DNA of 64,000 nt, from the NCBI GenBank assembly GCA_013398275.1, contig VZSE01010145.1, forward strand, positions 863,182 through 927,181. Reading direction: 5' to 3'. This document shows positions 37,800 to 50,200 of the stretch, piece after piece. Each line of letters starts with the position of its first letter. Position 1 is the first letter of the stretch. The notes below the pieces were generated by a model, which was given only the letters and a program-made list of their open reading frames with translations, was not told the DNA's origin and ran no database searches. Source of the stretch: Promerops cafer. Taxonomy: Eukaryota > Chordata > Aves > Passeriformes > Nectariniidae. The position numbers were made by a program, and so were the translations under genes.

Positions 37800-38440
37800 G
37801 TCACTCACTAATGTGAGATCCTTCTCTGCAATCTGTCCTGGTTTCAGCGAGATCCTTCTCTGCAATCTGTTTTAGCTTCAACTCCTTGAGTAACCTGTTA
37901 GAAGCTGCAACCTTTTCCCAGTTGTCCTGCCTGAGATCATTTGCAGTACCTGTTGAGCAGCAGATACCCTAGCAGCACACGCATCCTGTGCAGCTGCACC
38001 ACTGGCTCCTTAGGCTGTCAGAACTGTCTGTTCATTACTGCCCTTGGTTTCCTACCCCTTAGCCAGGTATTTATCCACAGAGACTCGTACTCTTTACCTC
38101 ATGACAGCTAAGTTTTCCAGGAGCCTTTGGTGAGAGACCTGCTGAATGCCTGTTCAAATCCAAGCAGATAACACCAGGATCTCTCCCTGACTCCTCTGCA
38201 GAGCTGCAGTAATCTGTGAAACGCAACTTCTGTTTACAGAAACCACATTAACTCTTCTGCAACACAACATATTTATCTTTGTGTTTACTAACCCCATTCT
38301 TTGCTGTTGTTTCCTCCAAATGGTCTGTTAGGGTGTCTATTTCCTGTTTGAATTCCTTCACAAGTCGTGGATGAATACTGTCTGGTCCTGGCAGTTTGAT
38401 GCTCCACATTTTGTTGCTGTATTCTCTCCTTTCCTGCTGA
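37800..38440 (-). repeat. Ancient CR1-type LINE fragment, reverse transcriptase region, antisense
   Basis: Read on the - strand, 38405-38345 gives KLPGPDSIHPRLVKEF, matching the NKSPGPDGIHPRVLKEL motif near the N-terminal side of CR1-family reverse transcriptases. About 100 residues downstream, near 38185-38125, comes VICLDLNRHSAGLSPKAPGKLS, which aligns in order with V.YLDF.KAFDTV.HKILL.KL around the first catalytic aspartate. The WL.GR.Q.V block follows near 38065 as WLRGRKPRAV. Stops and frameshifts break the frame, so this is a dead and old copy. The YADD-type motif region is not recognisable, and the element fades toward 37800. Confidence 0.8.
37815..37882 (+). repeat. 34-bp tandem duplication inside the old CR1 element
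   Basis: Units 37815-37848 and 37849-37882 share 21 exact leading bases (GAGATCCTTCTCTGCAATCT plus G). The following 13 bases match at 8 positions (TCCTGGTTTCAGC against TTTTAGCTTCAAC). Because the tails differ while the heads are identical, the event is either older with conversion of one part or a duplication of a shorter unit within diverged sequence. Confidence 0.85.
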
Positions 38441-41400
38441 CACTGGAAGTTAAGTCAGCTCCTGTGACACATTCTCCCACCCCTCATTTTCCCAGTAGAG
38501 TTCTGGCAGACAACATCCAGAGTATTTTCTGTCAGCAGTACAAGCAGATTTGTGTTCACAGAATCACCCTGTAGAGCCTTATCTGGTGCATCCCACGCAC
38601 TCAGATAAACAGACAAGACCACCCCAAAACAGACAAAACTAAATCTGGGTGCTCAAAATCTAAGCCTAGTTATAAAATCCAAGGTGAGAATTACTCCTGG
38701 CTTTTGCACAAGCCAAGCATGCTGCATGCAGGACAGTACTTAAAACCATGCAGGTTTTGTCATGCAGATCCCAGCTCAGTACTTCACACCAGCTCTATTT
38801 CACAAACTTTGTCTGTTTTCAACAGAGCACCTACTGCAAAATAACACTGAGCAGACTGTATATTAAAAAGCCATCCCACGCATATTTATAACTAATTTAT
38901 TCTTCATTTCTTCTGTGTTGAATAACTAAATTACAACAGTGGCTCAGTAACCCCTTTTAGTTTAGGAAAGGGCAGCAGCTTCATTTGAGTAATATTTTAG
39001 CCCAATTAGTCCATTAGTCTCCAGTGGAGACCAGAGGAGAATGGAAACCAGTGAAACAGGAGTCCTGCAGGATTCCTTTTAAGTAACAGACCTCTGACTC
39101 ATCTGATATCATCTGGCAGCCCTCATGATCCCTTCAAAGATATTTCAAATTTTCCAAGTGTTCGCAGAGACACTAAGCAGGCATTTGCAAGGAAGAAGCA
39201 ACGTGTTAGAATAGGATAAATCAACCTTACAAAAGAGTTTCAAACTCCTCGTGTGCTCAAGAAGCTTCAAAGTATCTGAGAATTTTGGCTCAAACCCTAC
39301 AGAGTATGGGTCAGTCACAGTAGCACCTTGTCTTTGCACAGGGATGTTGTGTGTGGACCTGCTGGGTGTAGCTGTCCAACTCTGCTTTTATACAGATTTA
39401 ATGAAAAAGTGGCTGAAACAAAACACACAACTTTCTATCTGAAAAACAAAACTATTTCAAGGCCTGTTTTAGACTCCTTGCCTTATACTATGTATGTGGC
39501 AGCAAGAAGGTAGGAAAAACACAAACACTCAAGATGAGGAATCTGAAGGACTTTGCTGGTTCTGTCTAACTGACAATCTGAAAGTTAGTGACACGTTTCA
39601 GTCAATTACCCTTCAATGAATGCAAGGAAAGCATCCAAGAAAACCAGCATCTAAGGCAGGGAAAATTGTTTGTTTCATGTTCATATCTGTATTCAGGAAA
39701 AACAGGTTTAAACTATTAGCTTTGCTTAAGCACCTGAAAGAGATTTACTGGACCAATGAGAGATTGGATACTTGTGACAAAAATGACATTTCAGTACCAC
39801 GCCAGATGGCCTCCTCACTTCTGTCACCTTACAGCACCACAAACATGAGACCAAGAATGTTTTCTGTCTGCACAGGGAAGAATTCAAAGTCCCTGGAAGC
39901 TGAGGCAAAGAGGAGTATCATCCTCAGCAGGAGTGCCTTGGAGCATTGTCATCAACCCCAAACACATCACTGAAAACATTTCTGTAGCCCAAGCCCTCTA
40001 CTCTTTGAAAGGAACCTTAGGTCCTGGCATGGGCATGCAGGTGTGCATACGTGGTCTCACCCACAAACTGCAAGTTGAACACTCCAGGATTGCCCTGTAT
40101 GCTGTAATTTCAGAATATTTTTCTATAAGCAAGTCTCCATGTGCGTAAGACTGCAGCCACACCTACACTGCTAGCAGCTCTGAGATAACAAATTGAAGGC
40201 TTGCAGGAAAATGCTACTTCAGCAGAGTGACTGAAGAGGTGCCTTAGCATGGGGCTGTTCTCCAGTTCTGTGCTTTGGCTCAAGTTAAATGCACAGAGCT
40301 TAAACCAGTAGTCACTGGCAGAAGACTGCACTTCACAATAGGAATGAATTCTCAATCGGTCTCATCTTTTATCTTTGTCATTCAATACTACAACCCAGCT
40401 TCTCTGAACAAATGTAGTCTTTTTCAAATAAATATAGCACATATACAAGCACTGAAATAAAACTTTTAGCTAGTGTGGGGAAGAACTGTTAGTCTCCCAA
40501 ATAAAAATCATCATTGTTAAAATAAAGTATCAAGCAGTCTGATGCCAATGGATGAAAGCTGGGACATTGATTTTATAACTCACACAGAAGAAATGCTAGT
40601 TTCAAGCTGCATGATACTAGATTTATCTGTCTCATAGGACTGAAAGGCTAAGTCTATTCTGATGGGATTTGAGTCTGAGATTTTCATGGAAAGCTTCTTT
40701 ATGAATCCCAAATAGCATTTTCACTGGATGTTTTTGATTTTTTTCCTTATGTTGCTGTTTGCATTTCAAATAAAGAGATAAAGAGCAACTCTACAAAAAA
40801 AATCATCGTTAAAAGTTTTATTCTTTAAGCATTCACAAGCCTGAACTGCATGTGAAGATTCTTCCCCTGACTTTACGTGGCAGCAAGAGAGGAAGAAAAC
40901 ACTCAGCCTCCATCTCCCATTGCTCTAACAGCCCTGAATGAAAACAAGAACACCAATCTCACTCCAGTCCCCATCCAGCCAGTGCAGGGCTCCACACCTC
41001 AAGCTCCTCCCCACAACAGAACTGCTGCACATTTTACTGACAGGTACACGTGTAGGGAGGACAGCTTCAACCTGAACTTCTTCTAAGAACCTGACCCAAA
41101 TCTTACCAAAGTTGAAAAGGCTACACCCGCCTCTGCCACTTGTATTGTCATAGAGAACCTGTTGTTCTATCAGCATTAAAATGATAAAGTTTTATCCTTC
41201 TCTGCCACTGCTTATCCAAAGAAATGCAAAGCATTTACACAATGATGTGTAAGTCACCATGTCACAAACGTGAGGAGAGGATGCTGCTGCAGACAACAGG
41301 AAGAGGTAACGTTTTATAACGTTAGGTATGCAGATGACAGTCTGGAAATTAAGATACCATGCTAAAATTAATTTCTGGTACTGCAAAAGCTGAAAAGATC

Positions 41401-42184
41401 ACAAATAGGATTACAAAAAGAATCTACTGTTCAGTTGTATACACATCTTATATTAACACTTAGATTACATAACAATAAGCCTCTAATTTGCTTAGTGGAA
41501 TATGCCAATAACTGCAGAAAAAGGTTTTTTTCAGTATTCTTTGTAGAGTTATGGAAAGCTATAATAATATAATTTCCCTTATTACAAAAGAATGTTTAAG
41601 ATGTAATTTCTCTTTACCATTTTTAAATTCCACAAAGGAGCCTTATCTTTCCTCTCAGGAAAACACAGATGGCTGCCAGCACATGAACATTGGGCATTTT
41701 GCAGTTCCAGCTCACCTGAGAGCTCCTCAAGAGTAAAACCTCAGGACTGTTTTGGTGACATCATGTGGCCAACAGCTGGGCAGTATTTCAGGGGGCATGG
41801 GTGTGGCACCCCCAGCTCCTTCTAGGGGCATCTCCTGATTTAGGGCAGTGGGTAGCTGGGCAAGACAAGAGCAACGCTTGGATGGAGCTGCACATGTAAC
41901 TTCCACTGTCTCCTCTTGCATACACAGAGTGGAAGTAGATGAAAGGAGCACAGAGTGGCTGAAAACCAAAGTTTCTTACAGACATATGAGCTGCTTCACA
42001 CCAGCCTCTGTATTTCCGTGGAGGAACCCATTGACAGGCACACAGGGGGATGATGACCCAGCCTGCACATCAGGCTGGCATGGGAAGAAAACACTGAGTG
42101 AAAGAGGTGAGCAGGCACAGGCACATTAAGGCACACGAATCTCTGTATCAATAAGGGGCTTGAAATCAGATTAATTTCTTCACA
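38441..42184. other. Noncoding DNA, no gene seen
   Basis: No recognised gene or repeat. At 41756-41763 TGACATCA is one base from a cAMP-response element, an isolated motif. Frames such as 39620-39973 on + have no domain. Confidence 0.5.
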
Positions 42185-42400
42185 ATTAACAAGGCTGTTG
42201 AAAGATCTGCTTTACAGCTGCCGCCGCTGCCAGGAGATGATGACAACTGAGGAAATGAAAATCAAAGGAGGAAACAATTACAACAATACTCGCTGAAACT
42301 ATTTAGAGTTCTCTTAATAAGTCAGTGAAACAAGTAATTGAAAGAATGTATTTTATTGCTGATTAAGATAATACTTAATTTAGGTCTTGTTTTTAAAAAG
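42185..42400. promoter_or_regulatory. Candidate conserved noncoding element
   Basis: A complex, non-repetitive stretch with a CpG-bearing GCCGCCGCTGCC near 42221, an adjacent GATGATGACAACTGAGG carrying MEIS-like TGACA and E-box CAACTG motifs, and AT-rich homeodomain-type cores downstream (GATTAAGATAATACTTAATT near 42361). This mixture is characteristic of developmental enhancers, but without cross-species alignment the call is tentative. Confidence 0.3.
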
Positions 42401-45139
42401 AGCTCAAATTAACAAATCAGGCCTTTCATCTGAGTGCAAGTGAGAGCTCAGTACATTCTCCTCATATCACACAGTCTGGAGATTCAGAGGGTGTGCTCTG
42501 GGAGAGAATAAAGATGAGAAAGGAGGAAGGATTTAGGGAGAGGGGCCAGCTGGAAAGAGCAAAGTGCCAAAATACAATTATATATAGGATATCCACTTTT
42601 ATTCATTCAAATGTGGCAGCACAACAGTAACTATTACCTTGATTTTCTACCCATTAAGTCACATTAGCTTTCTCCCATTCTCCAGCCATCACACAAGTGG
42701 TAATGCTAAACCTTAAGCCTGACACCTAAACTTGTGGAACAAGGGATGACTTTAAAATAAAATGTTTTATAAGCAGAAATATTGCTAGCTTCTTCTTTGA
42801 ACAGCAACAACAAAATACATATAGCTTTTTTTCTTTAAGTTCATAGAGCCATTATGTCACATCTATAGATACTATGATTGAGAGAAAAGGAAAAAGAAAA
42901 CAGTTGGAAAAATACATTTGCTGTGACTGCTACTTCTTTGAAACTAAGTGGAGTAGCTCAGTTAGCTGCCTGATTGCAACAACAACAGGAGCCACTACAA
43001 GTTTTTTCTTAAATTTCAAATTCTACACCAGTATCTTTCTCTTTTTTTTCTGAAGGATGAAATAAAAAAAAAGCACTGAAATGTAAAGAAGACTTTCAGG
43101 TTTGATAAAGAAAGGTAGGATTAATAAAAAAAGATGGGTATGGGCTTTTAAACACTATGTTATAACCTGATGGTGTTTTGAAAAACTCAGACATATAAAA
43201 GTTAATCATAAAAATACTGGCAAACTTGCCTTTGAAGGGGAAGGCAGCAAAAAATTACAGAACATCAGGGCTCGGAGGGAAAGGCAGAAAAAATTGGAAA
43301 AGGGTTAAAATGACTAAGATTAAGAAGGTGCATGACAAGCACTCTCAAAGCCCTGATCTGCGCTAACAAAACCATATCCTATGCTTTTGATGAGACACTC
43401 ACAAATGATTTAGCAAGAGGTGCTTTTGAATTATACCAGTGCTTTTTTGGCAATAAAATGTCTTTTTTTGAGTTTTCATTTGTATCTGCCCTAAGCTGAA
43501 AACATCTTTGCTAGAAAATAATAACCAGGTTGAAAGGATTTTTTTAAAGCAAAATTTCCCTAAAAGGGAACTTATTGCAAATTTTAGCAAAAATTGATTA
43601 AAACAAAATTAAGAATTCAGGAAATACTAAAACTAAGCAATCCAATATAATGCAAAAGAGGCTCCAGATTTCAAGCTGTTTAAATCAAGACAGCAAGGCA
43701 TGGATTTCAAGGAGCTATGAAGCTTATGAAGGCAAAAGTTCCACATTTACCTTCTCTTATAACTAGGTGACTTCCCTGAGTTTTTTTTGTGTGTTTCTGT
43801 GTGTTTTAAAGTAGCTGCTTTAGAATATAAAAATACCTATCTTAAGCTGTATGTTAATTAAAATTCAGACTGTCTTGGGCATATAAGCTTCAGTTAATTG
43901 CTCTAAGGTCTGTCCTCCAGTGCCAGCTGGGATACTCCTAAGCCTGAGCTCCCATTGTGCTCTGGGAAATTGCACGATCCACAAAAGTCACTTTGCACCC
44001 TACAAAAGTGTAAAGCTTCCCCTTCTCAGGGAGAACAAAGCGATGACTTTGCTGGTTACTGTCAGAAAAAACCCCAAAACAACCCAGCTTCGGCATGGTG
44101 GGAAGGAAGAGTGGGGAATCTTGTGGGACCTTTGACAACAAAACCTGATGGCAGCCCCAGTGCGGTCCTAACCACTGAACACAGTGCCATGGTTTCCAAG
44201 GACAGCAGCATGTTCTTGCTGTATTTTACATCAACACCACCAAATTCCTAATCCAAAACTCTGTGGCATTAACAGCAGAGCTCCCATTTCTCTATGCCGT
44301 CCTTAATTTGGCACAAATCTGTTACCTGGTAGTTACTGCCTTCAAGAAATACCTTTTGCCTTGAAGAAAATACACACCTGAGTAATATTCAGGTCCCACA
44401 TCTGAAACTGAACATTCACACAGAGCAAAGTGTTTCAGTTTTCCATCTGCCAGGTATCCAAGAAAGAGGCAGGTATGTGATAACCTCATTCCTACACTAC
44501 AACATCTACCTAGAGAAATGTCTTTTAAGTTATTAAAAATACTGCTGCGTCCCACTCACTTTCTGGTATCCCGAATCCTTTTCCTCTATTTCAAAAGACT
44601 GTTAAGTTTGAAATTCCAATTCAAGTTTAAAACAGCTCAAATCAAATGAATAGGGACTAGCTCCAACTGAAATCAGAGGAAAGAATCTGCTGGACTTAAC
44701 AAGAAATTCAATTAAGAGAGGATACAGGATGTGCAGGGTGAGTGAAAAAATACGTAAGACAGACAAACATACCTAACCATAAACCTAAACCAGTAACCTT
44801 TACCTATTTGGGTAATTTCTGGAAATGAAATCATCCTCAGCACCTCCAAAGGCCAAAGCACCAGCAAGACACAAATAGCACATTCAAGGGCAAAAGCCCC
44901 TAACAGGAATCAGCCTTCACACAATGCTTATGACTGGTGCTTCTCTGCCTCCTCAACCACCCCTGCCAGCAGCACCAGCCTGGGACCTCCCCGTGCCCCA
45001 AGACTGACACAGCCCCACAGCGTGAAGGACCTTGAGTCTGAATGCACAGGGGGCCACCAGCTGTGCCCAAAATGTCCTGTAGCTGGTGCAGGACACAGCT
45101 GGAATATCTATATTTAGCTTAACACACACAGAACCCAGT
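42401..45139. other. AT-rich noncoding DNA
   Basis: Strongly AT-rich between 42720 and 43870, with nothing recognisable. Several A and T runs are present. No gene, RNA or named repeat. Confidence 0.55.
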
Positions 45140-45420
45140 TTGGAGCCGTGGCACAGTGAGTGCCACGTGACAGCCTGCTCCGTTTTCTCCAGCGCTCTGC
45201 TCCGGCTGACCCTAAGATGGGTCTTCATCCACTTGACATAAAACCTGCACCGAGCAGTTTCAGAGGGCCCACAGAAATGAGCTGGCTTCCATTTAGGCTT
45301 GCTGTTTTCAAACTGGTTTTGACCACTTTGCACAGTTTTCTGCCACCAGCGTGGCCCACCCTGCCACAGAGACAAGCGAGATGGAACCACCAGGCCGAAC
45401 AAAGAAATCACGATAACTCC
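45140..45420. promoter_or_regulatory. Possible regulatory segment with a CACGTG E-box
   Basis: A palindromic CACGTG E-box (USF/MYC class) is at 45164-45169, and scattered CpGs follow through 45410. Overlapping open frames run on both strands (44953-45411 on -, 45160-45546 on +), which reflects GC-richer composition. No exon can be recognised. Confidence 0.2.
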
Positions 45421-45859
45421 TGCTCATTACATTGCAAGAGATGTTGCCCCAGGAAAGAAACTGTGAGCCATGGAATGGCTCATTGGCTGTACACCAAAGA
45501 TGTTGGTATACACCGATGCTTTTGGTGGGTCAACACTATCAAGTAAAATAATTAGCAGCAAGATACTGGATCTTCCATCTCTCGGGGAGCAGTGCAGTTC
45601 TGCATGCTGCTCTCCCCAGAGAGGCTGCAACCATCAGACACAAAGACATTAGGAGTGAAAGGAAAAGAAAAAAAGAGCAAAAAAAATGTGGAGGATTTCT
45701 TTCAGAAAATTTGTACAGCATAATTGTTTTATTAATCGTGAAACGAGAAGACATATTAAGCACCGTGTGGCCTGGGAGTGAGAAATTCAAGAGTATCTTC
45801 TGTATTTAGGGAGATAAAGAGGAGATGACTACGGTGTGAAATCAGGAGGAATAAGAAAC

Positions 45860-46340
45860 TGGCTTCCCCTTTTAAGAGCAGCATCAATTAAACCCAGGGG
45901 AGGCGGGTGCAGTTTACTAGTTAATTAGTCCAGGGATGTGGTCCTTTCATGTGTAATTCAGAACAGGAACACCTGGTGTGCGGCACTTCAAAGCACGGGG
46001 GAGGAAAAAAGCCAAACAATGCAGGATAGGTCACAAAAGAAGGCAACAGCACAAGAACAAAAACTGTTTATATCTGACCTTCACCCTGCTGTAAATAAAG
46101 CAAGACGGTAGGGCCCCCTCCTCCCCGCCCGGGGAGAACAAACAGCTCTGGGCGCACAGGGGGAGTCACAAAAAAAGAGAAGGAGAGGGGGAAGAGAGAG
46201 ACATGGTGGTAACTAATTGTTTTACAACCTAATTAAAAGGAAAACAGACAGCACGATATAGATAGGGATATAATGATTTTAATCACGTTCTGATATGCAG
46301 AACCAGGAAAGACGGAGCAGGGAAACGCGATCCAGGCAGC
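45860..46340. promoter_or_regulatory. Candidate distal regulatory element with homeodomain sites
   Basis: TAATTAG at 45922-45928, CTAATT at 46213 and CTAATTAAAA at 46230-46239 are homeodomain-type cores. They sit beside a GC-rich patch near 46110-46160 (CCCCGCCCGGGG) and CpGs at 46310-46345. AT-rich homeobox motifs next to CpG-retaining sequence is the usual texture of deeply conserved enhancers. No ORF or repeat explains the segment. Conservation is not tested here. Confidence 0.35.
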
Positions 46341-47164
46341 GGTGGGAGGCTGGAGGAAATGCCACCCGTGGGCAGGAGAACACGGGGCACCTTTGGGGCA
46401 CCAAAATCCCAGCTGGGCCTGGATCTCAAGGTTTGTGACTGGAGAAGAATTTGGGTCAAGTTAGAAAGCTACAGACTAGGAAGGAGTCGTGATGATTCAT
46501 AGTCCTGGGCAGATGTACAGACCTGCTCCTCCAAACCCAGAGTGAATTTTAGCACGCTCCAAAGTTTCTCCATCCCTTCCCTTGCCTGCTACTGCACAGA
46601 GAAGCTTTTCAGCAGCACGCCTGAATCATGCTGAAACTGGAAGCAGATGCACTGTGATAAAACTTTTACAGTGCTTTATCTCATCAAACACAATACTACT
46701 CATTAAACCGAAGTAGGTGTTATTTCTGTCTTACAGGAGGAAAGCCAATAGGGAGATTAATTTAGCAGCCAGAAGTGACAGAGCAATCAGTAGCAATGAT
46801 CAGCCATTGACTTCTCAACTTTTCCAGTGACTTTGCTGCTCAGTCAGCAAAACCCACCAGAAGATGGCCAGATCTTGTAATAAGAACAATATTTTATTGG
46901 ATGTTGTTAGCACAGGAAAATCGCTGAAGAAGATTACTCAAGAAGAGCACAAGCATGTGTATGGTGATACAAGAATCTCAGGTAAGTCTGGCCAACTTCA
47001 AAAAAATTTGAAAAAAAAAATTTGAACATTTTAAAAGATCCTATTTTCTGAACATATATTTGAACCAGATCCCTTTATTTTACTGCTGATGATTTCATTC
47101 ACTCATCGCTAAGCTTGATCTACCACAGTAAAGAAAGATGCTGCTATTTTCAAACACTGGACTG
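46341..47164. other. Noncoding DNA, no gene seen
   Basis: No recognised gene. The stretch 46718-46765 faintly resembles a MIR core (TCTTACAGGAGGAAAGCCAA), but it is too diverged to call. Confidence 0.45.
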
Positions 47165-47265
47165 CAATTTAAGAAACATGATTTAGTCTTGAATCTGCTG
47201 CTATCTTTCTTAGAATCCCAGAGCAATTAAGCTGAGTCTCATTTTGCCATCTGTAAAAGAGAAGT
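47165..47265 (-). repeat. MIR-like ancient SINE relic, antisense
   Basis: The + strand ordering GAGCAATTAAGCTGAGTCTC then ATTTTGCCATCTGTAAAAGA matches the reverse complement of the MIR core, where GGGCAAGTCACTTAAC leads to CTCAGTTTCCCCATCTGTAAAA. Only about 50 bases align clearly. It is an old, dead element. Confidence 0.5.
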
Positions 47266-50200
47266 GGTGTGAAGAAACTGGGTTTGTGGAAAATGCCCCA
47301 CAGAAGGGAGGCATTATTACAGATAAAGCTTACTTCTGTTTAAATAGCAATTTTTATGTTTCATGCACTAGTTATGAAAACCCCATGTCTTGTCCTAAAC
47401 CACCGTCTGTTCCCCAAATAATTTTTAAAAATTACGAAAAAAATGGCATAATCAGGACTTTTTGCAAAACTCCAACTTATGATATAGAATTCTGGCCAGC
47501 ACAACAAATAATACTTGATAACTTTCTGGACATAACACACAGAGCAGCACCATGTTAATATCAGCAACAGCACAGACACCCTGTGTGACTGACAGTCTGG
47601 GAAACTAGGGGAATAAAACCAAAATAATCCCTCTTCTTCTCCCTTATTTTCCTTAAGAAATAACACAGAATAAGTTTTTTCTTCTTTTTCATAAGTAGAA
47701 AATGGGAGTATTGAGCAGCAAGCATGAAAACACATTTCAGAATGGGCTTGGTGACAGCTGGAAATAAAAAAATAAATTACGCCTTTTCGGTGACTGGTCT
47801 TTGCTTACTTCTCTATCATTTATACTCAGGTGTGAGATCACAATTGTGGCAGAATTATCTAGAATGAGCCTTCCAAAACAGCCTGAAGAGCACTCTCAAA
47901 GTGCTCCTCCTTCACCTATGCTCAGATGGGAAGGGCAAGCCCCCTTATTTAAAAAAAATAATTTGTTATTTAATGAGCAGAGATGTCACCAGAAGCTGCA
48001 TTTGTCTTACTAAAATGTGGCCATCATTCAAGTTGCCATATAACAGGAGTTCAGTCCTGAAATATGTTTTGGGGTATTTTGGGGTTGGGTTTTTTGGTTT
48101 GTTTTGTGTTTTGGGAAGGGAGGGGGATTGCAACAAAACATCCAACACAAATCTCGTGAGAGTAATGGTAATAAGGTGGCATAAATGTTCAGTCAACAAG
48201 CTTTGATGAGGTGAAGCCATTTAACAAAGAGTAGATCTCTCCAAAATACTTCCATGCATAGCTCACGTGCACAGCAAAATCAAAACCAGCACAAAATGGA
48301 TTTTGTCGTATCTTTCACCAGTTCATCCCAAAATCTCTCCCACTCTGCTACACCAAGGACACGACTAACATCACCCATGCATGACAGTCAATGGGATGGC
48401 ACAGCAAAGCCCTGGGGGCTCCCCAGATCTCCCAGCAAACAGGGCCTGGATGCATTTCTACACCTAAGAGGGGAAGAGGTAAAAGCAGGTGGAAAGCAGT
48501 TGGTCAGGTCCAAGTTAAATGTGGGGGGAAAAAAAAAAAAAAACAACCCAAAAAAGTGGTTTTGCAATCTTATAGCTCACAGATACCCTTGGCTAACCTG
48601 TGTGAACCAAGCAAAGCCACTGTTAAGTACGTAAGACTGTAGACCAACAGTTAATTCCAAAGAGGAGTAAGAGAGGAAGCAGGTAATGAAAGACAAGGGC
48701 AATGAAAACTGAAGGGAATAATCCCAGGTCACAGGACATTGCCAAGACTCGAGTTCTCACCAGGCTGGGACCTCTCTAGGTGATTCCAGGTTAGACAAGA
48801 AGTCAATCAGCTACAGAAATGTACACATTCATCATTATATCCAGCTGTTCAGATAGAACTACAGCACTTGTTTGGCTTTGGCTGGGCTTTTTTATGATTT
48901 TCTGTTTTCAATTTGTAATTACAAGACTGTTATTAAGTCTTGCTGAATAAACCCAGGCTTTGCCTTGACATGAAATTTGTCTTCTGCTGTGGTTCAAAAT
49001 GAACTGGAAGAAAACTGACAAACCCTTGGTAGGCTTGTCCTCCTGAATGCAGTGGCTCAGTATGGCACAAGGAGACCACGTTCTCAGAAACAGAGGTTTG
49101 AGCAGTATTTCCTTAAAAGCATCAAAGAGTGTCTAAAAGGGCTTAAGAGGGCCAGATGACAGCAGTTAGGAGAGGTTTCTGCAGAGCAGGAATGAACCAC
49201 AGCCTTTCCTGGAAGGAAAGAAAAATGAAGATCTGAAGGCACACTGCAAGAGTTGCATGTGTTCTTGCCAAGGAGTAATTCTCATATCAAAATAAATTTT
49301 TTTTTGAGTTCAGTTATTATGCATGTAAAAGAGAAACTCTCTCTTCATGCAATGCTTGACTCACTGCAATGAAAAATAAAACCTCCACTGGTTTGATAAA
49401 ACGAAGAAAAATAGGGAAATTTATTACAGGGAAGCTTCAACTTCTTCTGTGATCTGTGGTTCCTCAGTAAGGATCCGTTTGCCTCCTACATTGCTAAAAT
49501 CCCCAGGGAGTTAAAGGGTACTATTACAGACATCCTGGGTATGATTCTGGGCATCCTCCTGCAGAGCTGCTGCTGTTCTACCCGGCCAGGGCTCCAGTGG
49601 CACAGAGCGACTCCCCAGGCCTTAGAAGGGGAGTTATTCTTTGGTTCAAGGTAAATGCTCTCAAACCCCAAGAAGCTGTGAACTCACAGGTTTGTGCACT
49701 GCTTTCCTGCCTTCAGCACTTACCCAGCCAGCAACCAGGACATAAATCAAAGCCAGCATGCTACATTTTGGACAAATTTGTATTTCTAAACCGTGGTATC
49801 TTCCTATGCCAAGCACCCACAACAACAAAACCTCTTCAGGGTCTTACAGGAAGGAGTAGCACCTTCTAAACCATTAGCACCCTTCTAGCTAGCACAACTA
49901 TGAGAAATCACTGGCAATGAAAGTATGCACAGTGTTTTTTTCATTTGTGGCACTTCTATTTCCTTTAATGTGTGCCTGATAAAATGTTTTCTAAGCATTG
50001 CCTTTAGTATGTGTTTATCCCAAAGGGACCATTCCAGGAGGACAAAAAAAATGCAGCACCCACTACTGCCAGGTTTGCCTTCAAAGCCATGAATACACAC
50101 TTCATTCACTTGAATAAATTTCCTTTTTATCTAATACATCCAGTGATGCTTCAGGCTTGTGCTTCATGGATGTGTCCTACCTTTCAGCAGAAACTGAAAG

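Noticed and set aside
45160..45546. Overlapping 128- and 152-codon frames on opposite strands
   Set aside because: Both lack recognisable domains and are explained by locally higher GC content.
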